From: Lysobacter changpingensis
Lineage (GTDB): Bacteria > Pseudomonadota > Gammaproteobacteria > Xanthomonadales > Xanthomonadaceae
Direction of reading: 5' to 3'
NCBI RefSeq assembly: GCF_017308985.1
Contig: NZ_JADWPE010000003.1
Location: 1,240,001 to 1,304,000, forward strand
DNA length: 64,000 nt
Shown here piece by piece: positions 1-10,100 of this stretch (the first letter of the stretch is position 1; every line of letters starts with the position of its first letter). The translations under genes and the position numbers were made by a program. Below the pieces are notes generated by a model. The model had not been told where the DNA came from, ran no database searches, and saw only the letters and a program-made list of their open reading frames with translations.

Positions 1-208
1 GGTGCGGCAGACGCTGCTCGGTGCGGCGACGATGCTGGTCAGGCAGGACGAACCCGCCGACGTGCTGCGCGCGCGCGTGACCTCGCCCGGCGGCACCACG
101 CAGGCGGCGATCGAAACCTTCGAAGCCGGCGGCTTCCGCGAACTGGTGGATCGGGCGATCGCCGCTGCAACGCAACGCGGTCGCCAGTTGTCCGCCGCGA
201 ACGACTGA
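1..208 (+). CDS. proC: Pyrroline-5-carboxylate reductase, C-terminal fragment
   Basis: This is the last 68 residues or so of a gene that begins before the window. ProC reduces 1-pyrroline-5-carboxylate to L-proline with NAD(P)H, the last step of proline synthesis. The visible part contains the family's C-terminal signature around VTSPGGTT followed by an alanine-rich helix and a GGFRELVDRAI segment, which belongs to the all-helical dimerisation domain. The Rossmann domain lies outside the window. The stop codon is followed 20 bases later by the lipoprotein gene on the same strand, so the two are probably co-transcribed. The family call is strong; nothing can be said about the N-terminus. Confidence 0.88.
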   Translation, partial: VRQTLLGAATMLVRQDEPADVLRARVTSPGGTTQAAIETFEAGGFRELVDRAIAAATQRGRQLSAAND

Positions 209-227
209 TCCCCTGACCGGAGCGAAC

Positions 228-719
228 ATGCGCCACGCCTTCGCGATCTGCCTGCTGTGCACCGCCGCGCTCACCGCCTGTGGCGGAAACGCGCCGCCCG
301 CGCCATCGTCCCGTGCCTCCGCCTCGCAGGAAGCGGTGAGCCGCATCGGCGACGTCACCATCCGCGCGAGCGCCGTTCCGACGAACGCGTTGGGCGAGCA
401 GGTCGCACGCCAGTACGGCATCGCGCGCACCGACGACACGGTGATGTTGCTGATCGGCGTACGCCAGGGCGAAGGCGCGCAGGAAACCGCGCTGCCGGCG
501 CGCATCGTCGCCACCGCGACCGACCTGCGCGGCCGGACGCGTCCGATCGAAATGCGCGAACTGCGCAGCGCGGACCCGGCCTCGGGCCAGCCGTTGCTCG
601 ATTACGTCGGCATCGCAGACATCGCCCCGCCGGACACGCTGCGCTTCGATGTGCAGATCGTCCGCGAAGGCGGCGCGACGTCGCAGATGCAGTTCAGCCG
701 GGATTTTTATCCGCGGTGA
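228..719 (+). CDS. DUF4426-type exported lipoprotein
   Basis: A 163-residue protein that begins with a short basic N-region, a hydrophobic core and a lipobox ending LTAC, so it should be processed by signal peptidase II and anchored in the periplasm. The mature part looks like the DUF4426 family, whose members often sit next to proC in gammaproteobacteria; that association is also seen here (20-base gap). The body is predicted mostly beta, with a conserved VRQGEGAQ-like stretch and a C-terminal FSRDFYPR. No enzymatic motif is apparent and the role is unknown. The start is supported by GGAGCGAAC just upstream of the ATG. Confidence 0.8.
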   Translation: MRHAFAICLLCTAALTACGGNAPPAPSSRASASQEAVSRIGDVTIRASAVPTNALGEQVARQYGIARTDDTVMLLIGVRQGEGAQETALPARIVATATDLRGRTRPIEMRELRSADPASGQPLLDYVGIADIAPPDTLRFDVQIVREGGATSQMQFSRDFYPR

Positions 720-808
720 GGTGAGCGCGCGCTTGCGTGCGTCTTGGCGAAGACAAAAGCCAAGCCGTAGCGCGCACTTCATGCTGTCGTTTGTGGCCTT
801 TGTAGTTT

Positions 809-887
809 TGTAGCCCGGGTAAGCAAAGCGCACCCGGGACCGCGGTCGCTCCTCCAACCCGGGTGCGCTTCGCTTACCCGGGCTACA
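809..887. repeat. REPIN-like palindromic element, copy 1
   Basis: Two inverted arms, TGTAGCCCGGG...ACCCGGG and its reverse complement ending CCCGGGCTACA, separated by a short variable spacer. Each arm is itself a hairpin with CCCGGGT/ACCCGGG stems around an AAGCAAAGCGC loop and carries a GTAG head, the hallmark of RAYT-associated REP sequences. It lies between the convergent DUF4426 and BtuF-like genes, where the folded RNA could also end transcription from both sides. Six further copies occur in the window. Confidence 0.9.
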
Positions 888-936
888 GAAGCAACTCTCT
901 TCCAAAGAAGACCGTCCCGGCGAACGGCGCAACACC

Positions 937-1734
937 TCACCGCCGCCCCGCCCACGCCCGTATCACCTTCGCAATCTCCCGGACCCCGTCCGTCAGCGCC
1001 GCAGGTCCCGGCTGCAGGATCATCGGCGACTTGATCTCGTGCAGCTCGCCATCGCGCACCGCGGGAATGGCATTCCAGCCAGCTCGCGCCGCGACCTTCT
1101 CGGGGCGGAACTTCTTCCCGCACCACGAGCCCAGCACGATGTCCGGCGCGCGCCGCACCACTTCGGACGGATCTTCGAGGATGCGCTGCTTCGCCAGCGA
1201 TTCGGCGGCCCGCTCCGGAAAGATGTCGTCGCCGCCGGCGATGCCCACGAGTTCGGACACCCACCGGATCCCGCTGATCAGCGGCTCGTCCCATTCCTCG
1301 AAATACACCTTCGGCCGTTGCGGCAACGCGGCGGCTTCGCGCGCGATGTCGTCCAGCCCGCGCGCCAGATCATCCGCATACGCGTTCGCGCGATCGGCCG
1401 CGCCGACCAGCGCGCCAAGGCGGCGGACGTAGTCGAGGATGCCGTCCACGCTGCGGTGGTTGCTGATCCACACCTCGACGCCGTGGCGGATCAGCTCGCC
1501 CGCGATCTCCGCCTGGATGTCGGAAAACCCGACCACGAAATCCGGCTGCAGTTTCAGGATCTCGCCGATCTTCGCGCTGGTGAACGCGCTGACCTTCGGC
1601 TTCTCCCTGCGCGCGATCGCCGGGCGCACGGTGAAGCCGCTGATGCCGACGATGCGGTCCTGCTCGCCCAGCGCGTACAGCGTTTCCGTCGGTTCCTCGG
1701 TGAGGCAGACGATGCGGCGCGGACCGTGCGTCAT
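937..1734 (-). CDS. BtuF-like cobalamin/metal-chelate binding protein
   Basis: A 265-residue member of the periplasmic binding protein family of the BtuF/FhuD type (class III, two lobes joined by a rigid helix). The N-terminal RIVCLTEEPTETLYALG and the later QPDFVVGFSDIQAE and RAPDIVLGSWCGKK segments match the family. No signal peptide is visible at this start, so either it acts in the cytoplasm, as reported annotations of such cobalamin-binding proteins in xanthomonads suggest, or the start is wrong. The ATG overlaps the stop of the acetyltransferase gene (ATGA), so it is the last gene of a pdxH operon. No permease or ATPase partner is nearby. The ligand is not established by sequence alone. 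Confidence 0.75.
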   Translation of the reverse strand: MTHGPRRIVCLTEEPTETLYALGEQDRIVGISGFTVRPAIARREKPKVSAFTSAKIGEILKLQPDFVVGFSDIQAEIAGELIRHGVEVWISNHRSVDGILDYVRRLGALVGAADRANAYADDLARGLDDIAREAAALPQRPKVYFEEWDEPLISGIRWVSELVGIAGGDDIFPERAAESLAKQRILEDPSEVVRRAPDIVLGSWCGKKFRPEKVAARAGWNAIPAVRDGELHEIKSPMILQPGPAALTDGVREIAKVIRAWAGRR

Positions 1735-2216
1735 GGCGTCACCGGCGTCGCGACGGGTTTGCGGAAATACACCACGCGTTCGGTCTCCTCGAAGCCGTAC
1801 GACGCATGCGCGGCGTGGCTGGCGGTGTTGCCGATCAACGCATCCGACGCCAGTTCCGTGCAACCCTGCGCACGCGTCCAGTCCTCCACGGCCTGCACCA
1901 GCGCGCGGCCCACGCCGCTGCGACGATGGGCGTCCACCACGTAAAGCCCTTCGAGGAAGCCAACCGGCGAGGTCTGCGTGCCATTGACGTAATCGCTGCG
2001 GATCGTCGCCTCGGCGAAACCGATCGCGCGATCGGCCCCGTCGAACGCGAGGAACGCCGCCGCGCGCCAGTCGGGATCGAAGTACGCGCGCACTTCGGCC
2101 AGCGCACCCGCATCCTCGTCCGGCCACAGGCGAACGCGCATCGCGACCCACGCTTCGGTATCGCCCGGTGTCGCCAGGCGCACGCGCCAGCGCGGACCGC
2201 GCGGCGATGCACTCAC
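1731..2216 (-). CDS. GNAT acetyltransferase resembling aminoglycoside 6'-N-acetyltransferase
   Basis: A 161-residue GNAT protein. It carries an [11 protein letters not shown] start region, an [16 protein letters not shown] strand, [24 protein letters not shown] (acetyl-CoA binding RxGVGRAL loop) and a [14 protein letters not shown]-terminus. This series of motifs closely follows the chromosomal AAC(6')-I enzymes, which acetylate the 6'-amino group of aminoglycosides. The natural substrate is unknown. The start is a GTG whose GTGA overlaps the pdxH stop; its own stop overlaps the next gene's ATG, so translation of all three genes is probably coupled. No mobile-element signs flank it, so it looks like a native chromosomal gene. 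Confidence 0.82.
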   Translation of the reverse strand: MSASPRGPRWRVRLATPGDTEAWVAMRVRLWPDEDAGALAEVRAYFDPDWRAAAFLAFDGADRAIGFAEATIRSDYVNGTQTSPVGFLEGLYVVDAHRRSGVGRALVQAVEDWTRAQGCTELASDALIGNTASHAAHASYGFEETERVVYFRKPVATPVTP

Positions 2217-2815
2217 GGGAACAGCATCCGCTGGTGCCAGTCGCCGGCGACGTCGCGTTCGTAGACCTGGCGTTCGTGCAGGCGGAAGTTCGCGCCGTAC
2301 CAGAATTCGATCGTGTCCGGCTTCACGCGCAGGCCGGTCCAGCGCGGCGGGCGCGGGACGTCGCGGCCTTCGAATTCGCGCTCGGCCTGGGCCAGGCGCT
2401 CTTCGAAATGCCCGCGCGATTCCAGCGTCTCGGACTGTTTCGACGCCCACGCGCCGAGCTGGCTGCCGCGCGGACGCGTGGCGAAGTACGCGTCGGCTTC
2501 CTCGTCGCCCACGATCTCGACCGGGCCTTCGATGCGCACCTGCACGCCGTCGCGCACGCGCGGCCAGTGGAACAGCAGCGCGGCGTGTGGATTGGCCTGC
2601 AGTTCGCGACCCTTGCGACCGTCCAGGTGCGTGTAGAAGACGAAGCCGCGCGCATCGAACGCCTTGAGCAGCACCGTGCGCGCGGACGGTCGCGCGTCGA
2701 GGCTGGCGGTGGCGAGCGTCATCGCGGTGCGGTCGGGCTCGCCGGCGCGTAGCGCTTCTTCGAACAGCGCATCGAACGTGGCGAGGGCTTGCTTGAGCAG
2801 GTCGGGCGTGTCCAT
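2213..2815 (-). CDS. pdxH: Pyridoxamine/pyridoxine 5'-phosphate oxidase
   Basis: A 200-residue FMN enzyme that oxidises PNP or PMP to pyridoxal 5'-phosphate, using oxygen and releasing hydrogen peroxide. Family markers are [17 protein letters not shown] (FMN phosphate site), SRKGREL-like [23 protein letters not shown] and the C-terminal [17 protein letters not shown] signature. It is a little shorter at the N-terminus than the E. coli enzyme. It is the first gene of an operon with the acetyltransferase and BtuF-like genes. Its ATG is only 17 bases from the ATG of the divergent kinase gene, so its promoter must lie within that gene's 5' coding region. Confidence 0.93.
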   Translation of the reverse strand: MDTPDLLKQALATFDALFEEALRAGEPDRTAMTLATASLDARPSARTVLLKAFDARGFVFYTHLDGRKGRELQANPHAALLFHWPRVRDGVQVRIEGPVEIVGDEEADAYFATRPRGSQLGAWASKQSETLESRGHFEERLAQAEREFEGRDVPRPPRWTGLRVKPDTIEFWYGANFRLHERQVYERDVAGDWHQRMLFP

Positions 2816-2832
2816 TGCGCTATTGTGGGCCG

Positions 2833-3651
2833 ATGCCGCCCCGTGTGCACCCCGCCGCCGGATTCGACGCCGCGCTGGTCGAACGCGTGCTCGCCGATGC
2901 GCTCGCGCCGGGCGTGCGCGTGTACGGGATTTGCGGCCTGCAGGGTTGCGGCAAATCGACGCTGGCGGCGCAGGTCGCGGCACGGGCGCGTTCGCGCGGC
3001 CTGCGCGTGGCGGTGGTGTCGGTGGACGACGTCTACTTCGGCCGGCGCGAACGCCAGCGCCTGGCGCGGCGGGTTCATCCGCTGCTGGCCACGCGCGGTC
3101 CGCCCGGCACGCACGACGTGGCGCTGGGTCGCGCGACGCTGGATGCATTGCGCGAGGGCGCGCCGGTGGCGCTTCCGCGTTTCGACAAGCTCGCCGACAC
3201 GCGCCTGCCGCCGTCGCGCTGGCATCGCGTCGACGCGGTGGATCTCACCCTGTTCGAAGGCTGGTTCCTGTGCACGCCGGCGCAGGACGAGGCCGCGCTG
3301 CGCGAGCCGCTGAACGCGATCGAACGCGAGCACGATGCCGACGGCCGCTGGCGCCATTACTGCAACGACGCATTGGCCCGCGAGTATCCCGCGCTGTGGT
3401 CGCGCATCGACCGCCTGCTGTTCCTGCAGCCGCCCGGCTTCGAAACCGTGCCCGCATGGCGCTGGGAGCAGGAGCGCGCCCTGCAGGCCCGACGTGCCGG
3501 CCCGCACGCCATGGACCGGGCCCGCGTGGCGCGCTTCGTGCAGTTGTTCGAACGCGTGAGCCGGCAGGCGCTGCGCACGCTGCCGGACATCGCCGACCTG
3601 ACATTGCGGCTGGACGCGCAGCGGCGTCCGGTCGATGGCATACCGCCTTAG
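2833..3651 (+). CDS. P-loop kinase of the D-glycerate 3-kinase type
   Basis: A 272-residue P-loop kinase. Walker A is GLQGCGKST at residues 35-43, followed by [11 protein letters not shown], a DALREG substrate segment, RFDKLADTR, and [10 protein letters not shown], the pattern seen in plant/fungal-type glycerate 3-kinases (GLYK/Tda10) and related uridine-kinase-like proteins. The substrate is inferred only from family resemblance. I chose the ATG at 2833; an in-frame ATG at 2815 would overlap the pdxH start codon on the other strand. It lies 9 bases upstream of aroK, so co-transcription with the shikimate genes is likely. Confidence 0.78.
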   Translation: MPPRVHPAAGFDAALVERVLADALAPGVRVYGICGLQGCGKSTLAAQVAARARSRGLRVAVVSVDDVYFGRRERQRLARRVHPLLATRGPPGTHDVALGRATLDALREGAPVALPRFDKLADTRLPPSRWHRVDAVDLTLFEGWFLCTPAQDEAALREPLNAIEREHDADGRWRHYCNDALAREYPALWSRIDRLLFLQPPGFETVPAWRWEQERALQARRAGPHAMDRARVARFVQLFERVSRQALRTLPDIADLTLRLDAQRRPVDGIPP

Positions 3652-3660
3652 AATCACGGG

Positions 3661-4296
3661 ATGAATCCCGCGCCGAACCTCGTCCTCGTCGGCCCCATGG
3701 GCGCAGGCAAGACCTGCGTCGGACGCCGCGTGGCCGAACGGCTCGGATTGCGCCTGGTCGATGCGGACCGCGAAATCGAGCGCCTCGCCGGCACCCGCAT
3801 CAACACCATCTTCGAGGTCGAGGGGGAAGCCGGCTTCCGTGCACGCGAACGCGCGGTGCTGGCGTCGTTGCTGGAAGACGACGGCATCGTGCTGTCCACC
3901 GGTGGCGGCGCGGTGCTCGATCCCGACAACCGCCGCCTCATGCGCGAACGCGGCTTCGTCGTGCACCTGATGGTGAGCGTGGAACAGCAGCTCGCGCGGC
4001 TCGCGCGCGATCGCAGCCGGCCGCTGCTCGCACGCGGCGATCGCGAGCAGGTGCTGCGCGAACTCTCCGAGCGCCGCGCGCCGCTGTACGCGGAGGTGGC
4101 CGACCTGGTGTTCGATACCGATGCGCACGACAGCGTCGCGGCGGCCGATGTCCTCGCCCGCGAACTCCAGGCGCGCTGGTGTCGCACGCCCGACACGCGG
4201 GCTTCATCCACGCCGGCGGGACAATGCGCTGGCGGGCTCCACGACGAAGGCGGGAGCGACGCCCCGCCCTCGTCCCCCACTCCGGAATTCCCATGA
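3661..4296 (+). CDS. aroK: Shikimate kinase
   Basis: A 211-residue kinase phosphorylating shikimate at the 3-hydroxyl with ATP. Walker A is GPMGAGKT at residues 11-18; VDADREIE holds the shikimate-binding Asp, [10 protein letters not shown] the conserved Arg, and STGGGAVL the Walker-B-like glycine triplet. SRPLL provides the lid arginine. The enzyme core ends near residue 175; the last 35 residues form a Pro/Ser/Gly-rich tail not typical of the family. The tail DNA holds a strong GACGA/TCGTC plus GGCGGG/CCCGCC hairpin at 4243-4274, which could influence expression of aroB. The stop codon overlaps the aroB start (ATGA). Confidence 0.93.
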   Translation: MNPAPNLVLVGPMGAGKTCVGRRVAERLGLRLVDADREIERLAGTRINTIFEVEGEAGFRARERAVLASLLEDDGIVLSTGGGAVLDPDNRRLMRERGFVVHLMVSVEQQLARLARDRSRPLLARGDREQVLRELSERRAPLYAEVADLVFDTDAHDSVAAADVLARELQARWCRTPDTRASSTPAGQCAGGLHDEGGSDAPPSSPTPEFP

Positions 4297-5399
4297 GCAC
4301 GATGCGCACGGTCAAGGTCGATGGCGAGGCGCGCTACGACATTTCCATCGGACCGGGGCTGCTCGGCGACTCGGCGCTGTTCGCGCACGCGCTGCGCGGC
4401 CGGCATGCGCTGGTGGTCAGCGATGGCAATGTCGCGCCGCTGTATGCCGAACGCGTGGAAGCCACGCTTCGCACCGCACGGCCGCAACTGGCGATCGCCT
4501 CCTTCGTGATCCCGCCGGGGGAGCAGGAAAAGACCCTCGCCCGCTTCTGCGAAACGCTGGATGCGCTGGCCGGGCTCGGCGCGACGCGCGATGCGGCGGT
4601 GATCGCGCTCGGCGGCGGCGTGGTGGGCGATCTGGCCGGTTTCGCCGCCGCGTGCTGGATGCGCGGCATCGACGTGGTGCAGGTGCCGACCACGCTGCTG
4701 GCGATGGTCGATTCCTCCGTCGGCGGCAAGACCGCGGTGGATCTGCCGGCGGGCAAGAACCTGGTCGGTGCGTTCCATCCGCCGCGCGCGGTGGTCGCCG
4801 ACACGACCACGCTGCGCACGCTGCCGCCGCGCGAGCTGCGCGCGGGCCTGGCCGAAGTGGTGAAGTACGGCGCGATCTTCGAGGCCGAATTCCTCACCTG
4901 GCTCGAACACCACGCCGACGCGCTGCTGTCCGGCGACGACGCGGCGCTGTCGGAGGCGATCGCGCGTTCGTGCAGCTACAAGGCCGAAGTGGTTTCGCGC
5001 GACCCCTACGAACACGGCGAGCGTGCCCTGCTCAACTTCGGCCACACCTTCGGGCATGCGATCGAGGCCGAACAGGGGTATTCGGGCGCGGGAAGCGACG
5101 CGCTCAACCACGGCGAGGCGGTGGCGGTGGGGATGGTGCTGGCGGCGCGGCTGTCGGCGGCGCTGGGCCGCGCGCCGTCGGCGGACACGCACCGGCTGCA
5201 GGCGCTGCTGCAGCGCCTGGGGTTGCCGACGGTGGTGCCGGCCGGGCTCGATCCCGAGGCGCTGCTGGCCCGCATGCGCCTGGACAAGAAGGCCGACGCG
5301 GCCGGCCTGCGCTTCGTGCTGTGGGAACGCGCGGGGCTGGCGAAGGTGGTCTCCGGCGTGCCGGACGCGCGGGTGCTGGGCGTGCTGCGCGAGCGCTGA
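4293..5399 (+). CDS. aroB: 3-dehydroquinate synthase
   Basis: A 368-residue NAD- and zinc-dependent enzyme converting DAHP to 3-dehydroquinate, the second step of the shikimate pathway. It shows the N-terminal [12 protein letters not shown] strand, the nucleotide-binding [17 protein letters not shown], the [21 protein letters not shown] signature, [12 protein letters not shown], and the metal-binding [11 protein letters not shown]. The start overlaps the aroK stop by 4 bases, which indicates translational coupling; the frame is open far upstream, but the family N-terminus fits this ATG. A WGR protein gene follows 96 bases downstream. Confidence 0.95.
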   Translation: MSTMRTVKVDGEARYDISIGPGLLGDSALFAHALRGRHALVVSDGNVAPLYAERVEATLRTARPQLAIASFVIPPGEQEKTLARFCETLDALAGLGATRDAAVIALGGGVVGDLAGFAAACWMRGIDVVQVPTTLLAMVDSSVGGKTAVDLPAGKNLVGAFHPPRAVVADTTTLRTLPPRELRAGLAEVVKYGAIFEAEFLTWLEHHADALLSGDDAALSEAIARSCSYKAEVVSRDPYEHGERALLNFGHTFGHAIEAEQGYSGAGSDALNHGEAVAVGMVLAARLSAALGRAPSADTHRLQALLQRLGLPTVVPAGLDPEALLARMRLDKKADAAGLRFVLWERAGLAKVVSGVPDARVLGVLRER

Positions 5400-5495
5400 G
5401 GCCGGCGGCGCGGGCCCGGATCTGGTCCGGTTCGCCCCGGCACTGCGGCAAAGCCGCGTCAACGGCCGGCGCCACGCGCTCGTACAATGCCGGCC

Positions 5496-5750
5496 ATGCG
5501 ACTGCTCCTGCAACAACGGCCCGATGGCCGCGAAGCGCCCCGCTTCGTGCAACTGATGCTGCAACCCGACCTGCTCGGCGGGTGGACGCTGGTGCGCGAA
5601 AGCGGCCAGATCGGCGGGCGCAGCACGCTGCGGCGCGAGCAGTTCCTCGACCAGGCCAGCGCCATGGCCGCGCTGGAAGCCGCGCGCGACCAGCAGCTCA
5701 AGCGCGGTTTCCAGCTGATGTTCGTGCAGGGCGTCGACGCGCCCAGATAG
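5496..5750 (+). CDS. Small WGR-domain protein
   Basis: An 84-residue protein made almost entirely of one WGR domain: the central GGWTLVRESGQIGGRST contains a W...GRIGG-like core. WGR domains occur in PARPs and MolR-type proteins and are thought to bind nucleic acid, but single-domain bacterial versions have no assigned function. The C-terminus holds a helix (FLDQASAMAALEAARDQQLKRGF). An in-frame ATG nine bases earlier (5487) is an alternative start. It sits between aroB and hemE on the same strand and is followed by two hairpins. Confidence 0.75.
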   Translation: MRLLLQQRPDGREAPRFVQLMLQPDLLGGWTLVRESGQIGGRSTLRREQFLDQASAMAALEAARDQQLKRGFQLMFVQGVDAPR

Positions 5751-5754
5751 CCGC

Positions 5755-5805
5755 GCGGCCGGCAACCCGGCCGCCGGAACGATCCGGTGCACGGCGATGC
5801 ACCGG
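5755..5805. terminator. Two adjacent GC-rich hairpins between the WGR gene and hemE
   Basis: GCGGCCGG-CAAC-CCGGCCGC at 5755-5774 and CCGGTGCA-CGGCGA-TGCACCGG at 5784-5805 are perfect 8-bp stems. They begin 5 bases after the WGR stop codon and end 65 bases before hemE. There is no U tract, so they may act as a weak terminator or as an RNA processing or stability element rather than as a classic intrinsic terminator. Confidence 0.5.
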
Positions 5806-5870
5806 TGCCGCGCGGCGCGAGCCGCGATAATCACGCCCCTCGCGCCGACGCGGCGCCGCAAGGATCCACG

Positions 5871-6941
5871 ATGACCGCAACGCCTCCGAAGAACGACCGT
5901 TTCCTGCGCGCCCTGCGGCGCGAGCCCGTCGACCGCACGCCCGTGTGGCTGATGCGCCAGGCCGGTCGCTACCTGCCGGAATACCGCGCCACGCGCGCCG
6001 CCGCCGGCAGCTTCCTGGGCATGGCGAAGAATCCGGAACTGGCCTGCGAGGTCACGCTGCAACCGCTGCGCCGTTTCCCGCTGGACGCGGCGATCCTGTT
6101 CTCCGACATCCTCACCGTGCCCGACGCGATGGGCCTTGGGCTGTATTTCGTCGAAGGCGAAGGCCCGAAGTTCGAGCGCCCGGTGCGCACGCACGAGGAC
6201 ATCGCGAAGCTCGCCGTGCCCGACATGGATCGCGACCTGCGCTACGTCACCGACGCAGTGCGCACGATCCGCCGCGAACTCGACAACGCGGTGCCGCTGA
6301 TCGGCTTCTCCGGCAGCCCGTGGACGCTGGCCTGCTACATGATCGAAGGCGGCGGCAGCGAGAATTTCTCGAAGGTCAAGGCGCTGGCGCTCAACGACCC
6401 GGCGGCGATGCACAAGCTGCTGGACGTGGTGAGCGACGCGGTCATCGCCTATCTCGACGCGCAGCGCCAGGCCGGTGCGCAGGCACTGCAGGTGTTCGAC
6501 ACCTGGGGCGGCGTGCTGTCGCCGTCGATGTACCGCGAGTTCTCGCTGCGTTACCTGAAGAAGATCGCGCAGGCGCTGCCGCGCGGCGCGGAGAAGGCCC
6601 CGCTGATCCTGTTCGGCAAGGGCAATGGCGCGTACCTGGAAGAACTCGCCGACACGGGCGCCGAAGGCGTCGGCATCGATTGGACGGTCGGCCTGGGAGA
6701 CGCCGCCCGCCGCACCGGCGGCAAGGTCGCGCTGCAGGGCAACCTCGACCCGGTGACGCTGTACGCGCAGCCGGAGGCGATCCGCCGCGAGGTCGGCCGC
6801 GCACTCGACGATTACGCGCAGGGCAACGGTGGCTCGCGCGAGGGCCACGTGTTCAACCTCGGCCATGGCATGTCGCCGGACATGAGCCCGGACCACGTCG
6901 CCGCGCTGGTGGCGGCGGTGCATGAGTTGAGCGCGCGATAG
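5871..6941 (+). CDS. hemE: Uroporphyrinogen decarboxylase
   Basis: A 356-residue cytoplasmic enzyme that removes four carboxyl groups from uroporphyrinogen III to give coproporphyrinogen III in haem synthesis. Signature 1 ([12 protein letters not shown]) and signature 2 ([19 protein letters not shown]) are both intact, as are [14 protein letters not shown] with the catalytic Asp and the C-terminal FNLGHG. Length is typical. The ATG at 5871 is preceded by GCAAGGATCC; upstream in-frame codons to 5787 are not family-like. It ends a plus-strand run that starts at the kinase gene and is convergent with the histidine kinase gene. Confidence 0.95.
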   Translation: MTATPPKNDRFLRALRREPVDRTPVWLMRQAGRYLPEYRATRAAAGSFLGMAKNPELACEVTLQPLRRFPLDAAILFSDILTVPDAMGLGLYFVEGEGPKFERPVRTHEDIAKLAVPDMDRDLRYVTDAVRTIRRELDNAVPLIGFSGSPWTLACYMIEGGGSENFSKVKALALNDPAAMHKLLDVVSDAVIAYLDAQRQAGAQALQVFDTWGGVLSPSMYREFSLRYLKKIAQALPRGAEKAPLILFGKGNGAYLEELADTGAEGVGIDWTVGLGDAARRTGGKVALQGNLDPVTLYAQPEAIRREVGRALDDYAQGNGGSREGHVFNLGHGMSPDMSPDHVAALVAAVHELSAR

Positions 6942-6972
6942 CGCGCTTGCCTGAGGAACTGGGCGCGTTGAG

Positions 6973-7007
6973 CCCCTCTCCCACCGGGAGAGGGGTTGGG
7001 GTGAGGG
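6973..7007. repeat. CCCTCTCCC-type dispersed palindrome
   Basis: CCCCTCTCCC-ACC-GGGAGAGGGG forms a perfect 10-bp stem, followed by TTGGGGTGAGGG. This matches a palindrome scattered through many proteobacterial genomes, usually between genes. Here it separates the convergent hemE and histidine kinase genes and probably terminates transcription. A second small hairpin, TTCCAGC-TTTC-GCTGGAA, lies at 7074-7091. Confidence 0.75.
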
Positions 7008-7106
7008 TCGGCGCGCGCCACCACGCCGGCACTCGCTGCTGCCCTCCGCCCGAGGCGCGAACAGCAAAGAAGGTTCCAGCTTTCGCTGGAAATAACGAGG
7101 CAGCCC

Positions 7107-10100
7107 CTACGCCACCTGCTCCCGCGGCACCCCCTGCAGCAACGCCGCCAGCATCGCCCCCGTCACCGGTTTGCGCAGGAAACCCTGGAACCCCGCCGCC
7201 ATCGCCTGCGGCTCGGCGTCGGCGTCGGCGCGGGCGGTGATCGCCAGCAGCGGACGATCGAAGCCCTGCAGCCGCAACTGCTGCGCCAGCGCCAGCCCAT
7301 CCATGCCGGGCAGATCGAGATCTAGCAGCGCCGCGTCGAACGTTCCCGTCGCCGCTTCGGCCAGCGCCGCGAGCGCGTGCGCGACGTGGACGATGCGGTG
7401 TCCCTGCGCGCGCAACAGGCCGCAGATCACCTCGGCGACCGTCGGGTCGTCCTCCACCAGCAGCAGCGACAACGGCCCGCCGCGCGCGGCGAGCAGCGCC
7501 TGCGCGCCGTCCTGTTCGATCGGCAGCGCATCGTGCGGCAGCGGCAACTGGACGATGAAACGCGCGCCTTCGCCGGGCGCGCTCTCGACTTCGATCGAAC
7601 CGCCCATCTCCGCGGTGAGTTCCTGCGAGATCGCCAGCCCCAGCCCGCTGCCGCCGTAGCGCGCGGCGGTGCGCGCGCCGTCGGCCTGTTCGAAGCGGCG
7701 GAACAGCCGCGCCTGCTGCTCGCTGGAAAGTCCCGGACCGGTGTCGGTCACCTCGAACCGCACGCCCTGCGGCGACAGCGCACGCACGCGCAGTTCGACC
7801 GAACCCCGCTCGGTGAACTTGATCGCGTTGGCGAGCAGGTTCAGCAGGATCTGGCACACGCGGTTCGCGTCGCCACGCATGCCGTGCGGGGCGTCATCGT
7901 CGACGATCACGCGGAACGCCAGCCGGCTCTGCTTCGCCAGCGGCGCCATCAGCGTCGCCGCGTCGTCGACGACGGTGCGCAGGTCGAACGGCTCGTCGGC
8001 CAGCTCCAGGCGGCCGGATTCGATGCGCGCCAGATCGAGCGCGTCGTTGACCAGTCGCAGCAGATGCCGGCCGGCGCGGCGGATCGAGTCGACGTGCCCG
8101 CGCTGGTGCGAATCCAGCGGCGTTTCCAGCAGCAGTTCGCTCATGCCCAGCACGCCGGTCATCGGCGTGCGAACTTCGTGGCCCAGCGTGGCGAGGAAGC
8201 GCGTCTTGGCGAGCGAGGCCTGCTTGGCGAGTTCGCGTTCGCGTTCCGACAGCTGCCACGCATGGCGTCGCTTCAGGCGGCGCCGGTACGCATCCGCGCT
8301 CCACCAGCCCACGGCCAGGATCATCGCGGCGAAGGAGGCGATCGCCGGCCACGTCTGCCACCACGGCGGTTTCGCGGTGACGGTCAGCGTTTGCGGCGCG
8401 GACCAGATGTTGTCCGCCGCGCGCGCGATGATCTGCAGCGTGTAGTCGCCGGGATCGAGCTGCGAATAGACGCGCTCGCCGCTGGCGTCGACGTCGACCC
8501 AGTCGGCGTCGTATCCGTTCATGCGGAAGCGGAACGCGTGGTTGCGCGCGTCGTTGAACGAGAGCAGGCGCGCGACCACGCGAAGGTCGCGGTCGCCGGG
8601 TTCGAGCACGATCGGCTTCGACGCGTCCAGCGGCGTGCGCACGTCGCCGCGGCTCACGTCCACGCCCTGCACCAGCAGGCGCGGCGATTGCAGTTCCGGG
8701 TGCACGTCGGCGGCGGTGAACATCACCAGGCCGTCGGGCGAGCCGACGAGGATGCGGTCGCGATCGCGCGTGGTCACCGGCTTGCCGGGGAATTCCTGGT
8801 TCGAGAGCCCGTCGCGCACGCTGTACACGCGCACGGCGCGACGCTCCGGATCGATGCGCAGCAGCCCGCGCACGGTGGTCGCCCAGACCACGCCTTCGCG
8901 ATCGACGACCACGCCGTTGAGCGCGACTTCGGGCATGCCGGCCGAACGGTCGAGCCGCTGCATGCGCGTGAGCTTCGCGCCGTCCCAGCGGTACTGTTCG
9001 AGCACGCCCAGGCGCGCGATCCAGACGCGGTTGCGCCCCTCCATGGCGAAGCTGAGGATGGTGCCGCCGGGCGCGCCCGGCACGGGGATGAAGCGGCGCG
9101 CGGTGTAGTCCCATTGCGACAGGCCGTCCGACCACGCGAGCCACAGCGCGCCGTTCGGGCCCGCACCGATCTGCTGGATCGTGCCGCCTTCCGGCGGCCC
9201 GCGCAGGTCGCCGGGGACGATCGATTCCATCCGCACGCCTTCGGGCGTGCGCGCCTGCACCTCGCCGGCGGGACCGGCGATCCAGACCAGTCCGTCGGAG
9301 GTCTGCGCGAGGTACGCGCTGCCGCCGGGAATGGGGTCGCGCGGATCGTTCGCGGTCCAGCGCCGCACCTGCCCGGTCTTCGGGTCCAGGCGCACCAGGC
9401 CGTCGTGGTAGCTCGCCCAGACGTAGCCGGATCGGCCCTCCAGCACGTTGTAGACGATGTAGCCCTCGCTGAAGTCGCGCGCGACGTGGGCGATGTCGCC
9501 GGTGCGCGGATCGAAGCGGTCGAGCACGCCGCCGGTGCCGACCAGCCACATCGTGCCGTCGCTGCCGGGCGCGATGCCGTGCACGGCGGCGTTGCCGAGC
9601 GAGGCCGGATCGTCCAGCCGCCGCGAGTACAGCGCGAACTGGCGCCAGTTCGCCGGCAGGTACCACAGCCCGTTGCCGGCGCTGCCGAACCACACGCCGC
9701 CTTCGCGATCCTCCAGCGACGACGTCCACGACGGCCGCACCATGCCCTGCGACGCCGCGCTGAACAGCGGCACGTTCTGCACGCGTCCGTTCTGTTCGAT
9801 GCCCATGCCCTGCGGCGTGTCGAACCAGTATTGCCCGGCGTGGTCGCGCACGAGGATGTCGAGCACCGTCGCGTCCGCGCCCAGCGCGCGGAACGGCGCG
9901 GCATCGAAGCGGCCGTCTGGACGGCGAACGCCGACGCCGCGCGGCGTGCCGAACCACAGCGTGCCGTCGGGCTGCACGCCGATCGAATTGATCACCGGCG
10001 AGGCGAACGCGTCCGTGCGCACGCGATCGAAATCGCGGCCGTTCCAGCGTGCCGCGCCGTCGCGCGTGGCGATCCACAGCTCGCCGGCCGGCGTGGTGCG

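Noticed and set aside
2664-5399. A single 911-residue protein ending in AroB
   Set aside because: The frame is open upstream only by chance; residues before 4293 are arginine/alanine-rich shadows of the kinase and aroK genes, whereas AroB homology starts at the ATG at 4293.
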